NCBI RefSeq assembly: GCF_001403875.1
Contig: NZ_LN884298.1
Coordinates: 1-64,000 of the forward strand
Direction of reading: 5' to 3'
Length of the DNA stretch: 64,000 nt
From: Paenibacillus ihumii
Lineage (GTDB): Bacteria > Bacillota > Bacilli > Paenibacillales > Paenibacillaceae
The notes below the pieces were generated by a model. The model was not told the DNA's origin and searched no databases. It was given only the letters and a program-made list of their open reading frames with translations. Positions 40,048 through 47,413 of the stretch are shown in pieces (position 1 is the stretch's first letter; each line of letters opens with the position of its first letter). The position numbers and the translations under genes were made by a program.

Positions 40048-40153
40048 GGGCAAGGATGTGAGATTAATTTATCCTTGATATTTTCATCTAAAAAATTTAA
40101 TGATGCTTAGAAGGCAATAACTTTAAAAAATCAAACTATAATTAATTACTATA

Positions 40154-40181
40154 TTTACATTTTTTTGGATGCATATATAAT
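40154..40181 (+). promoter_or_regulatory. promoter of the bacteriocin-like gene
   Basis: TTTACA (40154-40159), 16 bases, then consensus TATAAT (40176-40181), about 45 bases before the start codon in very AT-rich DNA. Confidence 0.65.
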
Positions 40182-40225
40182 GATAGTAACAACATATATA
40201 TTATTTCGAGGGAGGATTATTTTTT

Positions 40226-40510
40226 ATGGAAGTTACTATTCAGCCAAATTTTGCAGCATTAACTGAAGATGAGCTAGTCCTTATCGATGCAGGAAGTTGG
40301 AGGGATGTTTGGACAGTTGCTGGAGGAGTAGCTGGTGCAATAGGAGGAGCAGCAGCTGGAGCGGCGGCGGCTGGAGCGGCTGGTTCCGTTATACCAGTGT
40401 TTGGTACCACAGCGGGCATTATAACCGGAGGAATAGCAGGTGGCGTTAGTGGTGCAATGGCTGGTGCAGCCGGGGGAGCAGCTGCTTATGATACTATCTT
40501 CAAACCATAA
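40226..40510 (+). CDS. class II bacteriocin-like precursor peptide
   Basis: A 94-residue peptide. Residues 1-23 look like a secretion leader (ALTEDELVLIDAG): acidic, with the Leu/Ile spacing of double-glycine-type leaders, here ending Ala-Gly instead of Gly-Gly. The rest is hydrophobic and crowded with GxxxG/AxxxG patterns ([36 protein letters not shown]), as in pore-forming class IIb and Blp-type bacteriocins. GGGAGGA nine bases before the ATG and a near-consensus promoter suggest good expression. A small membrane protein follows. No C39-peptidase ABC transporter is nearby. Alternative: a Gly-zipper membrane protein of other function. Confidence 0.7.
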   Translation: MEVTIQPNFAALTEDELVLIDAGSWRDVWTVAGGVAGAIGGAAAGAAAAGAAGSVIPVFGTTAGIITGGIAGGVSGAMAGAAGGAAAYDTIFKP

Positions 40511-40573
40511 TAAGAACGTGTTCTATTTTCATTTCATTGAGTCTGTCTAGCCAAATTATTTGATTATAAGGAT

Positions 40574-40807
40574 GTGTTACACATTAGCAAACTAACAGGT
40601 GCAATGAAAAGTTTGATTTTCGACAAAGCTGCGGGAAAAGCAATGATCTGGTGGTTTCTAATGAATATGATTTTGAGTCTGGTTGGATTAATATTTTTGC
40701 GAGATTCCCAAGCTGGGGGAGGTTTAGCGGTACTCACGTTTTTATCTTTTATTCTGCTTAGCATCTATATCTTCTATCAACTGATGGTAAGGTTAAGAAG
40801 TAATTAA
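40574..40807 (+). CDS. small two-helix membrane protein, possible immunity protein
   Basis: A 77-residue protein with two hydrophobic helices (about residues 24-41 and 50-70) and basic ends, ending MVRLRSN. It begins 64 bases after the bacteriocin-like gene on the same strand. Class II bacteriocin immunity proteins are often this kind of small membrane protein, so that role is inferred from position only. The GTG at 40574 is too close to AAGGA; the ATG at codon 11 has a poor site. The start is therefore uncertain. Confidence 0.5.
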   Translation: MLHISKLTGAMKSLIFDKAAGKAMIWWFLMNMILSLVGLIFLRDSQAGGGLAVLTFLSFILLSIYIFYQLMVRLRSN

Positions 40808-40843
40808 TTTCATCTTCGGTCCAGTATACCGTTGAATGAAAAA

Positions 40844-40887
40844 ACAACCCCCTCTTCCCGTCCATAACATGACGTTCCGAGGGGGTT
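40844..40887 (-). terminator. terminator of the U32 gene
   Basis: On the minus strand AACCCCCTC pairs with GAGGGGGTT over a 24-base loop, followed by GTTTTTTC. Immediately after the U32 stop at 40891. In the plus direction it could also stop the bacteriocin transcript, though the T-run there is poorer. Confidence 0.8.
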
Positions 40888-40890
40888 AAA

Positions 40891-41751
40891 TTATTTCACC
40901 AGCTGTCCGCGTGTTACGCCCAGCTGATTCGTCGCCTTGAGTGTTTTCCATACCTGGGTGCCGCTAATTTCGCCGTGCAAGGCTTGGGTATACAGACGAA
41001 TGACTTCGTGCACCTTCTCCGGCGTTTCTTCCAGAAATTCGACACGATAGCTTCGCACGCCCAGCTCCAGGAAGTTGCGCAAATACTCCGCACCCGATTG
41101 CTCGATCGCATTATACACCGTATTACGGCAGCCTTCGTCGACACGGACCGGATGGGACATGCCGATACGGTCCTGCAGTGATGCTCTGTGCTGCTCGCAA
41201 GGCCGGCCGCAGTTCGTGTAGTCCGTCCCTTCGCTCAGGAAAGTGCAGTAGACGCAGTGTTCCGTGTGGAACATCGGCAGATGCTGGTGGATGACGATTT
41301 CCATGCTGCCGGCCAGGCTCTGACTGCAGCCTAGCAAGTCAACCATCTGCTGAATGTTGAGATCATAGGATGGCGTAACGATATCGCAGCCCGCCTCTAG
41401 GAATAGCTCCGCGGTTTTATGGTTCGCAATATTCAGCGAGAAGTCGCCGATCAGCTGCGGATGCTTCGCATCCGGATTCTCCTGCCGGTGGCGCAGATAA
41501 TAATACAGCGCACCGGTATTACGCACCAGCACCGCGTCCGGCTGAAGGCGCAGGATGTTGTTATGATAGCCGTTCTCGCCCGGCATATGGATACGCGGCG
41601 TGGCCAGCGCAATGCGCTTGCCGGCGGCACGAACGGCTTCCACCGCTGCCGGGAATTGCTTGATAAATTCAAAGTCGGCGTAGATCATCCCTACGCCCGC
41701 CTCCAGCGCAGCCTGCACCTGCGGCAGGCTGCGGCACAGCGCGGTGAGCTC
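40891..41751 (-). CDS. U32-family protein, C-terminal part of a split gene
   Basis: From ELTALCRSLPQVQ to the end (about 286 residues) this is the second half of a long U32 protein (RlhA/YrrN-YrrO family, involved in tRNA or rRNA hydroxylation): ALATPRIHMPGENGY, GDFSLNIANHKTAELF, HTEHCVYC and NCGRPCEQH with the conserved cysteines. An open frame continues to 41883, but its first 44 residues are translated adapter-like sequence (MCIR and SYTYLDEYKRQ), not native protein. It belongs with the feature at 41905-43539; together they would make a single protein of roughly 830-860 residues. Confidence 0.85.
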   Translation of the reverse strand, partial: ELTALCRSLPQVQAALEAGVGMIYADFEFIKQFPAAVEAVRAAGKRIALATPRIHMPGENGYHNNILRLQPDAVLVRNTGALYYYLRHRQENPDAKHPQLIGDFSLNIANHKTAELFLEAGCDIVTPSYDLNIQQMVDLLGCSQSLAGSMEIVIHQHLPMFHTEHCVYCTFLSEGTDYTNCGRPCEQHRASLQDRIGMSHPVRVDEGCRNTVYNAIEQSGAEYLRNFLELGVRSYRVEFLEETPEKVHEVIRLYTQALHGEISGTQVWKTLKATNQLGVTRGQLVK

Positions 41752-41904
41752 CTGTCGCTTATACTCATCTAGGTAGGTATAAGAGACCGTGCTGCCGCTT
41801 CTCAACCATGAAGAGAGAGTGCCATGAATAAGAAGCAGCACATACCACTGCCCCCTCCAGTCACCCTGCAATCTTATACACATCTAGCGGTGGATAAGAG
41901 CCAG
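41752..41904. other. probable sequencing-adapter insert splitting the U32 gene
   Basis: Two imperfect copies of a Nextera mate-pair junction (the 19-bp Tn5 mosaic end CTGTCTCTTATACACATCT next to its inverse). Copy A is 41752-41789 (32 of 38 positions match). Copy B is 41866-41904 and includes an exact TCTTATACACATCTAG. They enclose 76 bases (41790-41865) of unknown origin. Both breakpoints fall inside one U32 gene. Confidence 0.8.
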
Positions 41905-43539
41905 GCCCAGCACAGCTGTGGCGGCGGTGGCGGCATCCGCCCGTTTCACGTAAACGGGCGGCTTGGGCCGTTCGCCGGCTAGCAGCTCCACTGCGCGCCG
42001 GCGGATGCTGTTCAGCTCTCGCATCGGCAGGATCACGTCGCCATACAGCGCCGTGTCCAAGCGCTCCAGCTGAAACAGCGTGCCGCCGAGACGGCCAAAC
42101 TGCTCTTCGAGCAGGGCATCGTCCATCGGCCGCTTCTGCGCCGTCTCGAGCAGCAGCTCGGAGTCGACGCGCACCGTTGTTCCCTTCTGTACATCCGTCC
42201 AGAAGGTCGCCAGCGGCTCGCCTGCCCGCCCCGTAGCACGAACATGCACCGGGAATACCCGGTACGGCTTGTCCGTCTCAAAAGTCTGGCGCAGCCTCTT
42301 ATCAAGCGCCGGGTCGCTCGTCTTCCAGATCCGGTCGCCTTCGCGAACCTTGCGCAGATCGACGTCATTCCGTCCCGGAACGATATCGACGATCCAGTTC
42401 TCATCCGCCTCGCCTTCCAGCTTAACGCCTTTGCGGCGAAGGTCGTAGACACGCCCGCCTTCTTCCTTTTTCGTCGGATCCCCGGCATCGAAGACGATTC
42501 CGTCTCCCCGCTTCAAAGGAGCCTCTAGACGGCAGACCACGCCATCGCGCAGCACCTGCTTTACCCGGCCCAAATACACGCCTCGGCTTTTTGGAAACGT
42601 GCCTTCCACGAGCTTCTTGTTATTCGTCCCCTCTAAGAAGCCATGTGTAAAGCCGCGCGAGAAGCTCTGCTGCAGCTCGCGAACCTCCTCCTTTGACGGA
42701 CGGGCATCCTTCCCGTCAAAATAACGGTCAATCGCCTTACGGTACTTGCTCACGACATTAGCCACATACTCCGGGCTTTTCAAGCGGCCTTCGATTTTGA
42801 ACGACGTCACGCCCGCCTCGATTAACTCAGGCATCAGATCGATCGCCGCCAGGTCCTTCGGAGACAGCAAATACGCCACATCTCCCATCGGCTTGGGCTC
42901 GCCGTCCACGATCAGGTCATACGGAAGACGACAGGCCTGAGCGCATTCTCCCCGGTTCGCCGAACGTCCGCCCCACATTTCTGAGGTCAGGCACTGACCC
43001 GAGTACGATACGCAAAGCGCACCATGGACAAATACCTCCATCGGCAGCCTCGCCTGCTCCCCGATCTTCTGGATTTGCTTCAAATTATTCTCGCGGCCCA
43101 GAACGACGCGTTCCATATTCCAGGGCTTCGTGAATTCGACCGCTTCCGGCGAAGTAATCGTCATCTGGGTCGAGCCATGAATCGGGAAGTCTGGCGACAT
43201 TTCGCGAATCATTTTGACCAAGCCTAAATCCTGTACGATCACCGCATCCACGCCCGCATCAATACATGCCTCGATCAGTTCGGCTGCATCCCGCAGCTCA
43301 TCCTCAAATACGAGAATATTGAAGGTCAGAAAACCTTTTACCCCATAGCTGTGGAGAAAGGCCATAATTTCCGGAAGCTCGTCCATGCGGAAGTTATTCG
43401 CTCGGGCCCTGGCATTGAATTTCTCGACTCCAAAAAAAACAGCGTCTGCCCCATTCGCCACTGCCGCCCTCATGCAGTCCCAATCGCCTGCCGGTGCCAG
43501 CAACTCCACGTCTTGCCGCGTTAATGTTGTGCTGCTCAT
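41905..43539 (-). CDS. U32-family protein, N-terminal part of a split gene
   Basis: About 545 residues: ELLAPAGDWDCMRAAVANGADAVFFG starts the U32 TIM barrel. IVQDLGLVKM, HGSTQMTI, FVHGALCVSYSGQC and SANRGECAQACRLPY (iron-sulfur Cys region) are the family hallmarks, and KIEGRLKSPEYVA follows. The segment from about residue 380 is the DUF3656-like region found in RlhA-type enzymes. The frame runs on to a stop at 41884 only through adapter-like bases (ending ALIHR). Known relatives hydroxylate RNA (RlhA on 23S rRNA, TrhP on tRNA) with prephenate as oxygen-donor precursor. Which RNA is used here cannot be read. Confidence 0.88.
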
Positions 43540-43914
43540 ATATTCCTCCCAGAGTGATCCATAGAATAGACCCTCATATAATAATTTTCATTAAATTTAA
43601 AATGAAACGACGATAACTTATTTATTTTATCAGACATTTCCGGCAGACTCTAGCTTTAATCCCTTCCAGAGCGCTGATCATCATCCTGAATCACATTAAC
43701 TTATCTAATATAGAATATAGATCCTAATATAAATGGATTTTTAGCAGTTAATTTCTGTGGCAAGAAAGAGAAAGCAGATTTAAATGCATTTCATGTCATT
43801 AGAAGAAGGGTATTTGCTAGCATGGGCTGGGTTCTTTGATTCTAGGTGCATGAAATCCATCTATCTCCTGAAACATTCGTTTGAAGCATAGATTAGATAC
43901 ATGAATTCCATTTC
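43540..43914. other. non-coding DNA upstream of the U32 gene
   Basis: AT-rich and without a supported gene. It should hold the U32 promoter; no convincing -35/-10 pair was identified. Confidence 0.5.
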
Positions 43915-44170
43915 GTGTACAACATAGCCTTAATGCATTATATCTCCGGGTACAACATAGCTTAGTGCATGGCTTCTTAGTGTCCGACTCAGCTTAGTGT
44001 ATGGCATGCTTCATGTGCAACACAGCTCAGTGTCATGGCATCATAGTGATACCACAGCCTTAATGCACGACATCTTCCTGTACAGCAGCTCAGTGTATGG
44101 CATCTAAGGTGCACAACAGCTTGATGCCTCACAGTATACAACAGCTTAGTGCCCGGTAGCTTATAGTAAG
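43915..44170. repeat. degenerate tandem repeats, about eight units
   Basis: Units of roughly 25-38 bases built on the theme GTACAACATAGCTTAGTGCATGG, each with AGCTTAGTG- or AGCCTTAATG-like cores. Copies are diverged and of uneven length. No coding frame. Confidence 0.65.
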
Positions 44171-44240
44171 TTGAACTAAAGAATGGTCGCAGATAAGGCA
44201 GGATAATGAATCTGAGGAAACGGAAAGCTTTGATAGAAAG

Positions 44241-44613
44241 TTTCTTCAAGAACATAAGCTCTTGATCGGACTTTATAACTGCTTCGAGGACATAAGCTCA
44301 TGATCGACCTTCTAGCTGCTTCGACGACTTAAGCTCATGATCGACCTTCTAGCTGCTTCGACGACTTAAGCTCATGGTCACCTTTACAGCTGCTTTTGAG
44401 GGCATAAGCTCATGGTCACCTTTACAGCTGCTTCGAGGACATAAGCTCATGATCGACCTTCTAGCTGCTTCGACGACTTAAGCTCATGGTCACCTTTACA
44501 GCTGCTTCGAGGACATGAGCTCTTGATCAACTTTACAGCTGCTGCGAGGGCATAAGCTCATGGTCACCTTTATAGCTGCTTCGGGGCATGGGCTTGCGAC
44601 CGCCTTTATATCC
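44241..44613. repeat. 37-bp tandem repeat array, nine to ten units
   Basis: Unit starts at 44280, 44317, 44354, 44391, 44429, 44466, 44503, 44540 and 44577: period 37 with one 38. A weaker unit precedes at 44241. Each unit reads TGCTTCGAGGACATAAGCTC, then ATGGTCACCTTTACAGC or ATGATCGACCTTCTAGC. The two variants alternate. There are no spacers, so it is not CRISPR, and the period is not a multiple of three. It ends about 140 bases before the promoter of the HTH-TPR receptor gene. Confidence 0.9.
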
Positions 44614-44752
44614 TGATTTCTACCTCTTATGAGCCCATATCATCCAAGACATCTGGGAGCAGGAGCGACCATAGGACATTTTAGGCACTTGCCCCGCATC
44701 ATTTCATTGTTCATCCTATTTAGAATATATTTAATAGATTTGCGGAAAAGAA

Positions 44753-44781
44753 TTGACCACCCTTCAAATATTGTTTATATT
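44753..44781 (+). promoter_or_regulatory. promoter of the receptor-peptide operon
   Basis: TTGACC (44753-44758), 17 bases, TATATT (44776-44781). It gives a leader of roughly 105 bases before the receptor start. No clear operator was recognised, though the leader has GC-rich dyads near 44828-44850. Confidence 0.7.
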
Positions 44782-44894
44782 TGTAATATGTTAACAATTA
44801 TTGGGCATTAAAGCAGAATTTAAATAGGAACTTCACGGGTGCCCAGAGCTCTTTAGTGAATTTAGTAGGAATTTTCTGAAGAAGGATGATTTGT

Positions 44895-46286
44895 ATGGGG
44901 CAAACAGCTTCGATTCTCCAGCAGCTAGACCTTTTTATGAAACGTGAAAATATGAATCTCAGAAAATTAGCACACAGCGCTAGTTTAAATGCGGGTACGC
45001 TCAGTTCCATTTTTAGCAGAAATAAAATATTAACGGTTGATCACCTGGATCGCCTTACTGCCGTGATGAATCTGCCGGAAGGTTATTTTTACGAGCAATA
45101 TGTTGAGGAATACTTAAGTCAAACTTCTCCGAACTGGCGTAGGTTCAAGCCCTTCATCTACCGCTGCGCAGAGCTGGACAAGCTGGACTCGATCCAACGG
45201 ACGTTGAATCTGCTGCTAGATAATCTCATGTATTCTCCTTTATTATTTGACGTGGCAGAGGATCTCTTCGAGAAAGGGTATCACTCCGCTGCAGCCTTAT
45301 TATTCTCGGACGTGGCCGCCAGTGAGAAGAACCAGCATTCAGAACGGCTTGCCTTATGCCAGTATCGCTTGTTTCAAATCCGGTTAGGGAGCGATCAAGA
45401 GAAAAACTATCAAGCTGCTATACTTTTCGAGCCTTATGTAGAGCGGTTAGATGAGCTTGATCAGCTGGATGCATTAAAAGACTTAGGCAATATCCATCGC
45501 TCTTTAAACCAGTGGGACAAGGTGGAAATGATCGCCAATAAACTGGAGCATTTAGCTAAAACGCAATACTTCTCGGCTCGATCCGACAAGCTTCAACAAG
45601 CCGGTAAACCAAGCCGACCTTTGTTTACGTATATCGCATTATCCAACCTGTTCCATGCCGATGTCTGTGATGCACGGAGAGATTATAAGCAGGCACTGCA
45701 ATACACTTATTCCTATGCCGACTTAAGCTGGGTTAAAGAAGATGATGCCGACACCAGGCACTGGAAACAGGTTATCCTTGAATGGGCGAAGGCCAATTCC
45801 TATGTAAACAAGCTATTGTCTGGAGATGCCAGTATACTTCCAGATTACATAGCTTATATCGAGAAAGACCAAGATGAATTTATTCCAGCTCTTTTTAATA
45901 TTATGGAGGCAGCTAACCGATATCATATCAATGTAGATCATATTCTCAAGCAATTCGAATCGGAAATTGCAACTTATGTTAATGAGGAAATGACTTTTGA
46001 CATCTATAAGAACCAGTTTAGTACTAATCTTTTCTCACTGTTATTGCATAATCTCGCTTACTATTATCTAGAAAAAAAAGATTATACTAACGGCTTTATA
46101 TTTTTATTAACAAGTCTTAAGAAATCTGCTATTATAAACAATAAAAGGTGCATAATTAAATGTATGGGATTATTTGAGAAGTTTAGAGACGTTGCATCCT
46201 CAGAAACTCTGATCAATTATAAAACCATAATAAAAGGAGTGTATGAAAATGAAGAAAAAAATTGCATTACTTTTTTTGGCAGCTAG
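44895..46286 (+). CDS. HTH-TPR peptide receptor (AimR/Alo-like regulator)
   Basis: A 463-residue cytoplasmic regulator. Residues 5-65 are an XRE-type helix-turn-helix domain (NLRKLAHSASLNAGTLSSIF is the core). The rest is all-helical with repeated TPR-like pairs (YHSAAALLFSDVA, ALKDLGNIHRSLNQWDKVE, DYKQALQYTYSYADLS, HNLAYYYLEKKDYTNGF). This is the RNPP layout (Rap, NprR, PlcR, AimR) in which a short re-imported peptide controls the protein. AAGGA eight bases before the ATG at 44895 fixes the start. The gene's 3' end overlaps a secreted pro-peptide gene by 38 bases. The pairing matches the Aim-like (Alo) systems known from Paenibacillus polymyxa. Target genes are unknown. A phage-free chromosomal setting argues against an arbitrium system proper. 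Confidence 0.82.
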   Translation: MGQTASILQQLDLFMKRENMNLRKLAHSASLNAGTLSSIFSRNKILTVDHLDRLTAVMNLPEGYFYEQYVEEYLSQTSPNWRRFKPFIYRCAELDKLDSIQRTLNLLLDNLMYSPLLFDVAEDLFEKGYHSAAALLFSDVAASEKNQHSERLALCQYRLFQIRLGSDQEKNYQAAILFEPYVERLDELDQLDALKDLGNIHRSLNQWDKVEMIANKLEHLAKTQYFSARSDKLQQAGKPSRPLFTYIALSNLFHADVCDARRDYKQALQYTYSYADLSWVKEDDADTRHWKQVILEWAKANSYVNKLLSGDASILPDYIAYIEKDQDEFIPALFNIMEAANRYHINVDHILKQFESEIATYVNEEMTFDIYKNQFSTNLFSLLLHNLAYYYLEKKDYTNGFIFLLTSLKKSAIINNKRCIIKCMGLFEKFRDVASSETLINYKTIIKGVYENEEKNCITFFGS

Positions 46287-46368
46287 CTTTGCTTTTGTTC
46301 TATTTATTCCCACTCAGCTCCCAGCAGACGCTAAAATTAGCAGCTATTTAGCACAGCATGGGGGCTAG
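46249..46368 (+). CDS. secreted signalling pro-peptide overlapping its receptor gene
   Basis: A 39-residue peptide too short for most gene callers. MKKKIALLFLAASF... is a classic Sec signal (three Lys, about 17 hydrophobic residues), with an AxA cleavage site at ADA; the remainder KISSYLAQHGG is 11 residues. AAGGAG nine bases before the ATG is a strong ribosome-binding site located inside the receptor gene. It is in the +1 frame relative to the receptor and overlaps its last 38 bases, typical of Phr/AimP/AloP precursors. The mature signal is probably a C-terminal fragment of 6-10 residues; its exact ends are unknown. An in-frame ATG at 46243 is a less likely start. Confidence 0.8.
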   Translation: MKKKIALLFLAASFAFVLFIPTQLPADAKISSYLAQHGG

Positions 46369-46416
46369 AACTGAATTCTAGTTCAAAGTCTTCCCAAGTG
46401 AATTCAAAAAGCTACG

Positions 46417-46460
46417 CCAAAGAGCCCACCGTTAGGATAACCTATCGGTGGGCTCTTTGG
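46417..46460. terminator. strong hairpin ending the receptor-peptide operon
   Basis: A 15-bp perfect stem (CCAAAGAGCCCACCG at 46417-46431, complement 46446-46460) with a loop that can pair further (TAGG/CCTA). No T-run follows on the plus strand, while the minus strand has TTTTT six bases on. Best read as a terminator or RNA-stabilising hairpin. Confidence 0.65.
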
Positions 46461-46618
46461 CACAGCTGTCTTCTAGAAAGATTATCAAGCAGCCATATAG
46501 TCCAAGCCCGATCCAAAGCGGCCTGGATGAAATAGACCAAGCATCCATCGGTCGATACTTCATTATAGGAAACGGTCGATGCAGGCTTATATTATTTGTA
46601 TGTACAATTCTTGAATTG

Positions 46619-46653
46619 AAAAAACACCCTGTTCCGTAACGAAACAAAGTGTC
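46619..46653 (-). terminator. terminator of the small membrane protein gene
   Basis: On the minus strand a 10-12-bp stem with G-T pairs (ACACTTTGTTTC with GGAACAGGGTGT) and TTTTTT, about 20 bases after the stop codon. Confidence 0.75.
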
Positions 46654-46671
46654 TTCCGCTCATTACCGTAT

Positions 46672-46884
46672 TTATTTAAACCAACCGCTGATCATCACAG
46701 CATCCGATGCCAGGAAAACGAGCAAACTTACGATGCCGAAACCGATTGCAAACAAATTCTTCTTCGGACGAGCGACCATAAGCCGAACCACGCCGATAAA
46801 AATAATTACTGTAAACAGCAGCATAAAAATATCGAAACCGTTGAAGTTTGATGTATTCCCTGCCGCTTCTGCGAGCAGTCGCAT
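46672..46884 (-). CDS. small two-helix membrane protein, DUF2759-like
   Basis: About 70 residues with two membrane helices (FDIFMLLFTVIIFIGVVRL and NLFAIGFGIVSLLVF) linked by a basic turn (ARPKKN). The ATG at 46884 has GAAGGGGG a few bases upstream; the open frame to 46920 is not supported. It resembles the DUF2759/YqgW group of short Firmicute membrane proteins, whose role is unknown. It has its own terminator. Confidence 0.6.
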   Translation of the reverse strand: MRLLAEAAGNTSNFNGFDIFMLLFTVIIFIGVVRLMVARPKKNLFAIGFGIVSLLVFLASDAVMISGWFK

Positions 46885-46920
46885 GCCGTAACCCCCTTCT
46901 TTAAAATCACGTATATACAC

Positions 46921-47413
46921 ATCTCCCTATATGTTATCTTCCCCGAGGGCGAGATGCAAGGGGAACAGCAAATAAAAAATAAATTTGTCACAATTTAGAC
47001 AATATTTCGGACGGGTTTGCTTAATTTAAGTAACCTTTTCCCTTGATTTTAAGAGGAGTACATTAAGCGCCCCGCCCAAAACATAACCCCCCCGAGTCAC
47101 TGGATGTGGCTCAGGGGGGCTTCTCAAGCAACAAAGCACGCAAGCAACAAAAATTCCTGAGCATTCTGCCCTTCAGCTCTTGCACCTTGCAGATCCCCTG
47201 CTGATCACCGCACTGTTCACTGGCTCATAACTAAGCCCACAGCGCGGAGCCCACAATGCGCAGCCCACAGCACGAGGCTCACAACACATGAGGATTACTG
47301 CATGATGCAAATCGGCGACTCCAAGCGCGATATGCTCAGCTCTGTTGCTCTAGCAGCCGATCTGCCAAACCACATACTGGTCCCCTGTTCTCCGACCAGC
47401 TTAGCTCACCGGG
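46921..47413. other. intergenic region downstream of uvrA
   Basis: Holds the uvrA terminator. The stretch around 47232-47285 has four imperfect copies of a short AGCCCACA-C-GCGC motif, and 47127-47152 a doubled CAAGCAACAAA. No gene is supported. Confidence 0.5.
47086..47120 (-). terminator. terminator of uvrA
   Basis: On the minus strand GCCCCCCTGAG pairs with CTCGGGGGG, with further pairing inside, followed by GTTATGTTTTG. The T-run is imperfect. Confidence 0.6.

Noticed and set aside
40513..40524. LexA-like palindrome AGAACGTGTTCT after the bacteriocin-like gene
   Set aside because: Only two bases separate GAAC and GTTC, whereas the SOS box needs four. It is better read as a tiny hairpin.
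41752..41904. Natural Tn5/IS50-type transposon remnant
   Set aside because: The sequence matches the engineered mosaic end in inverted junction form, not the natural outer or inner ends. No transposase or target duplication is present.
43989..44255. Cys/His-rich 88-codon minus-strand frame in the repeat region
   Set aside because: Its composition comes from the degenerate repeats; there is no ribosome-binding site and the repeat period is not a multiple of three.
44241..44613. CRISPR array
   Set aside because: Units are contiguous with no variable spacers, and no cas genes are in the window.
44895..46368. Phage arbitrium (AimR-AimP) system
   Set aside because: The architecture is alike, but no phage genes, integrase or aimX-like RNA are seen nearby. 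A chromosomal Alo-like system is the simpler reading.
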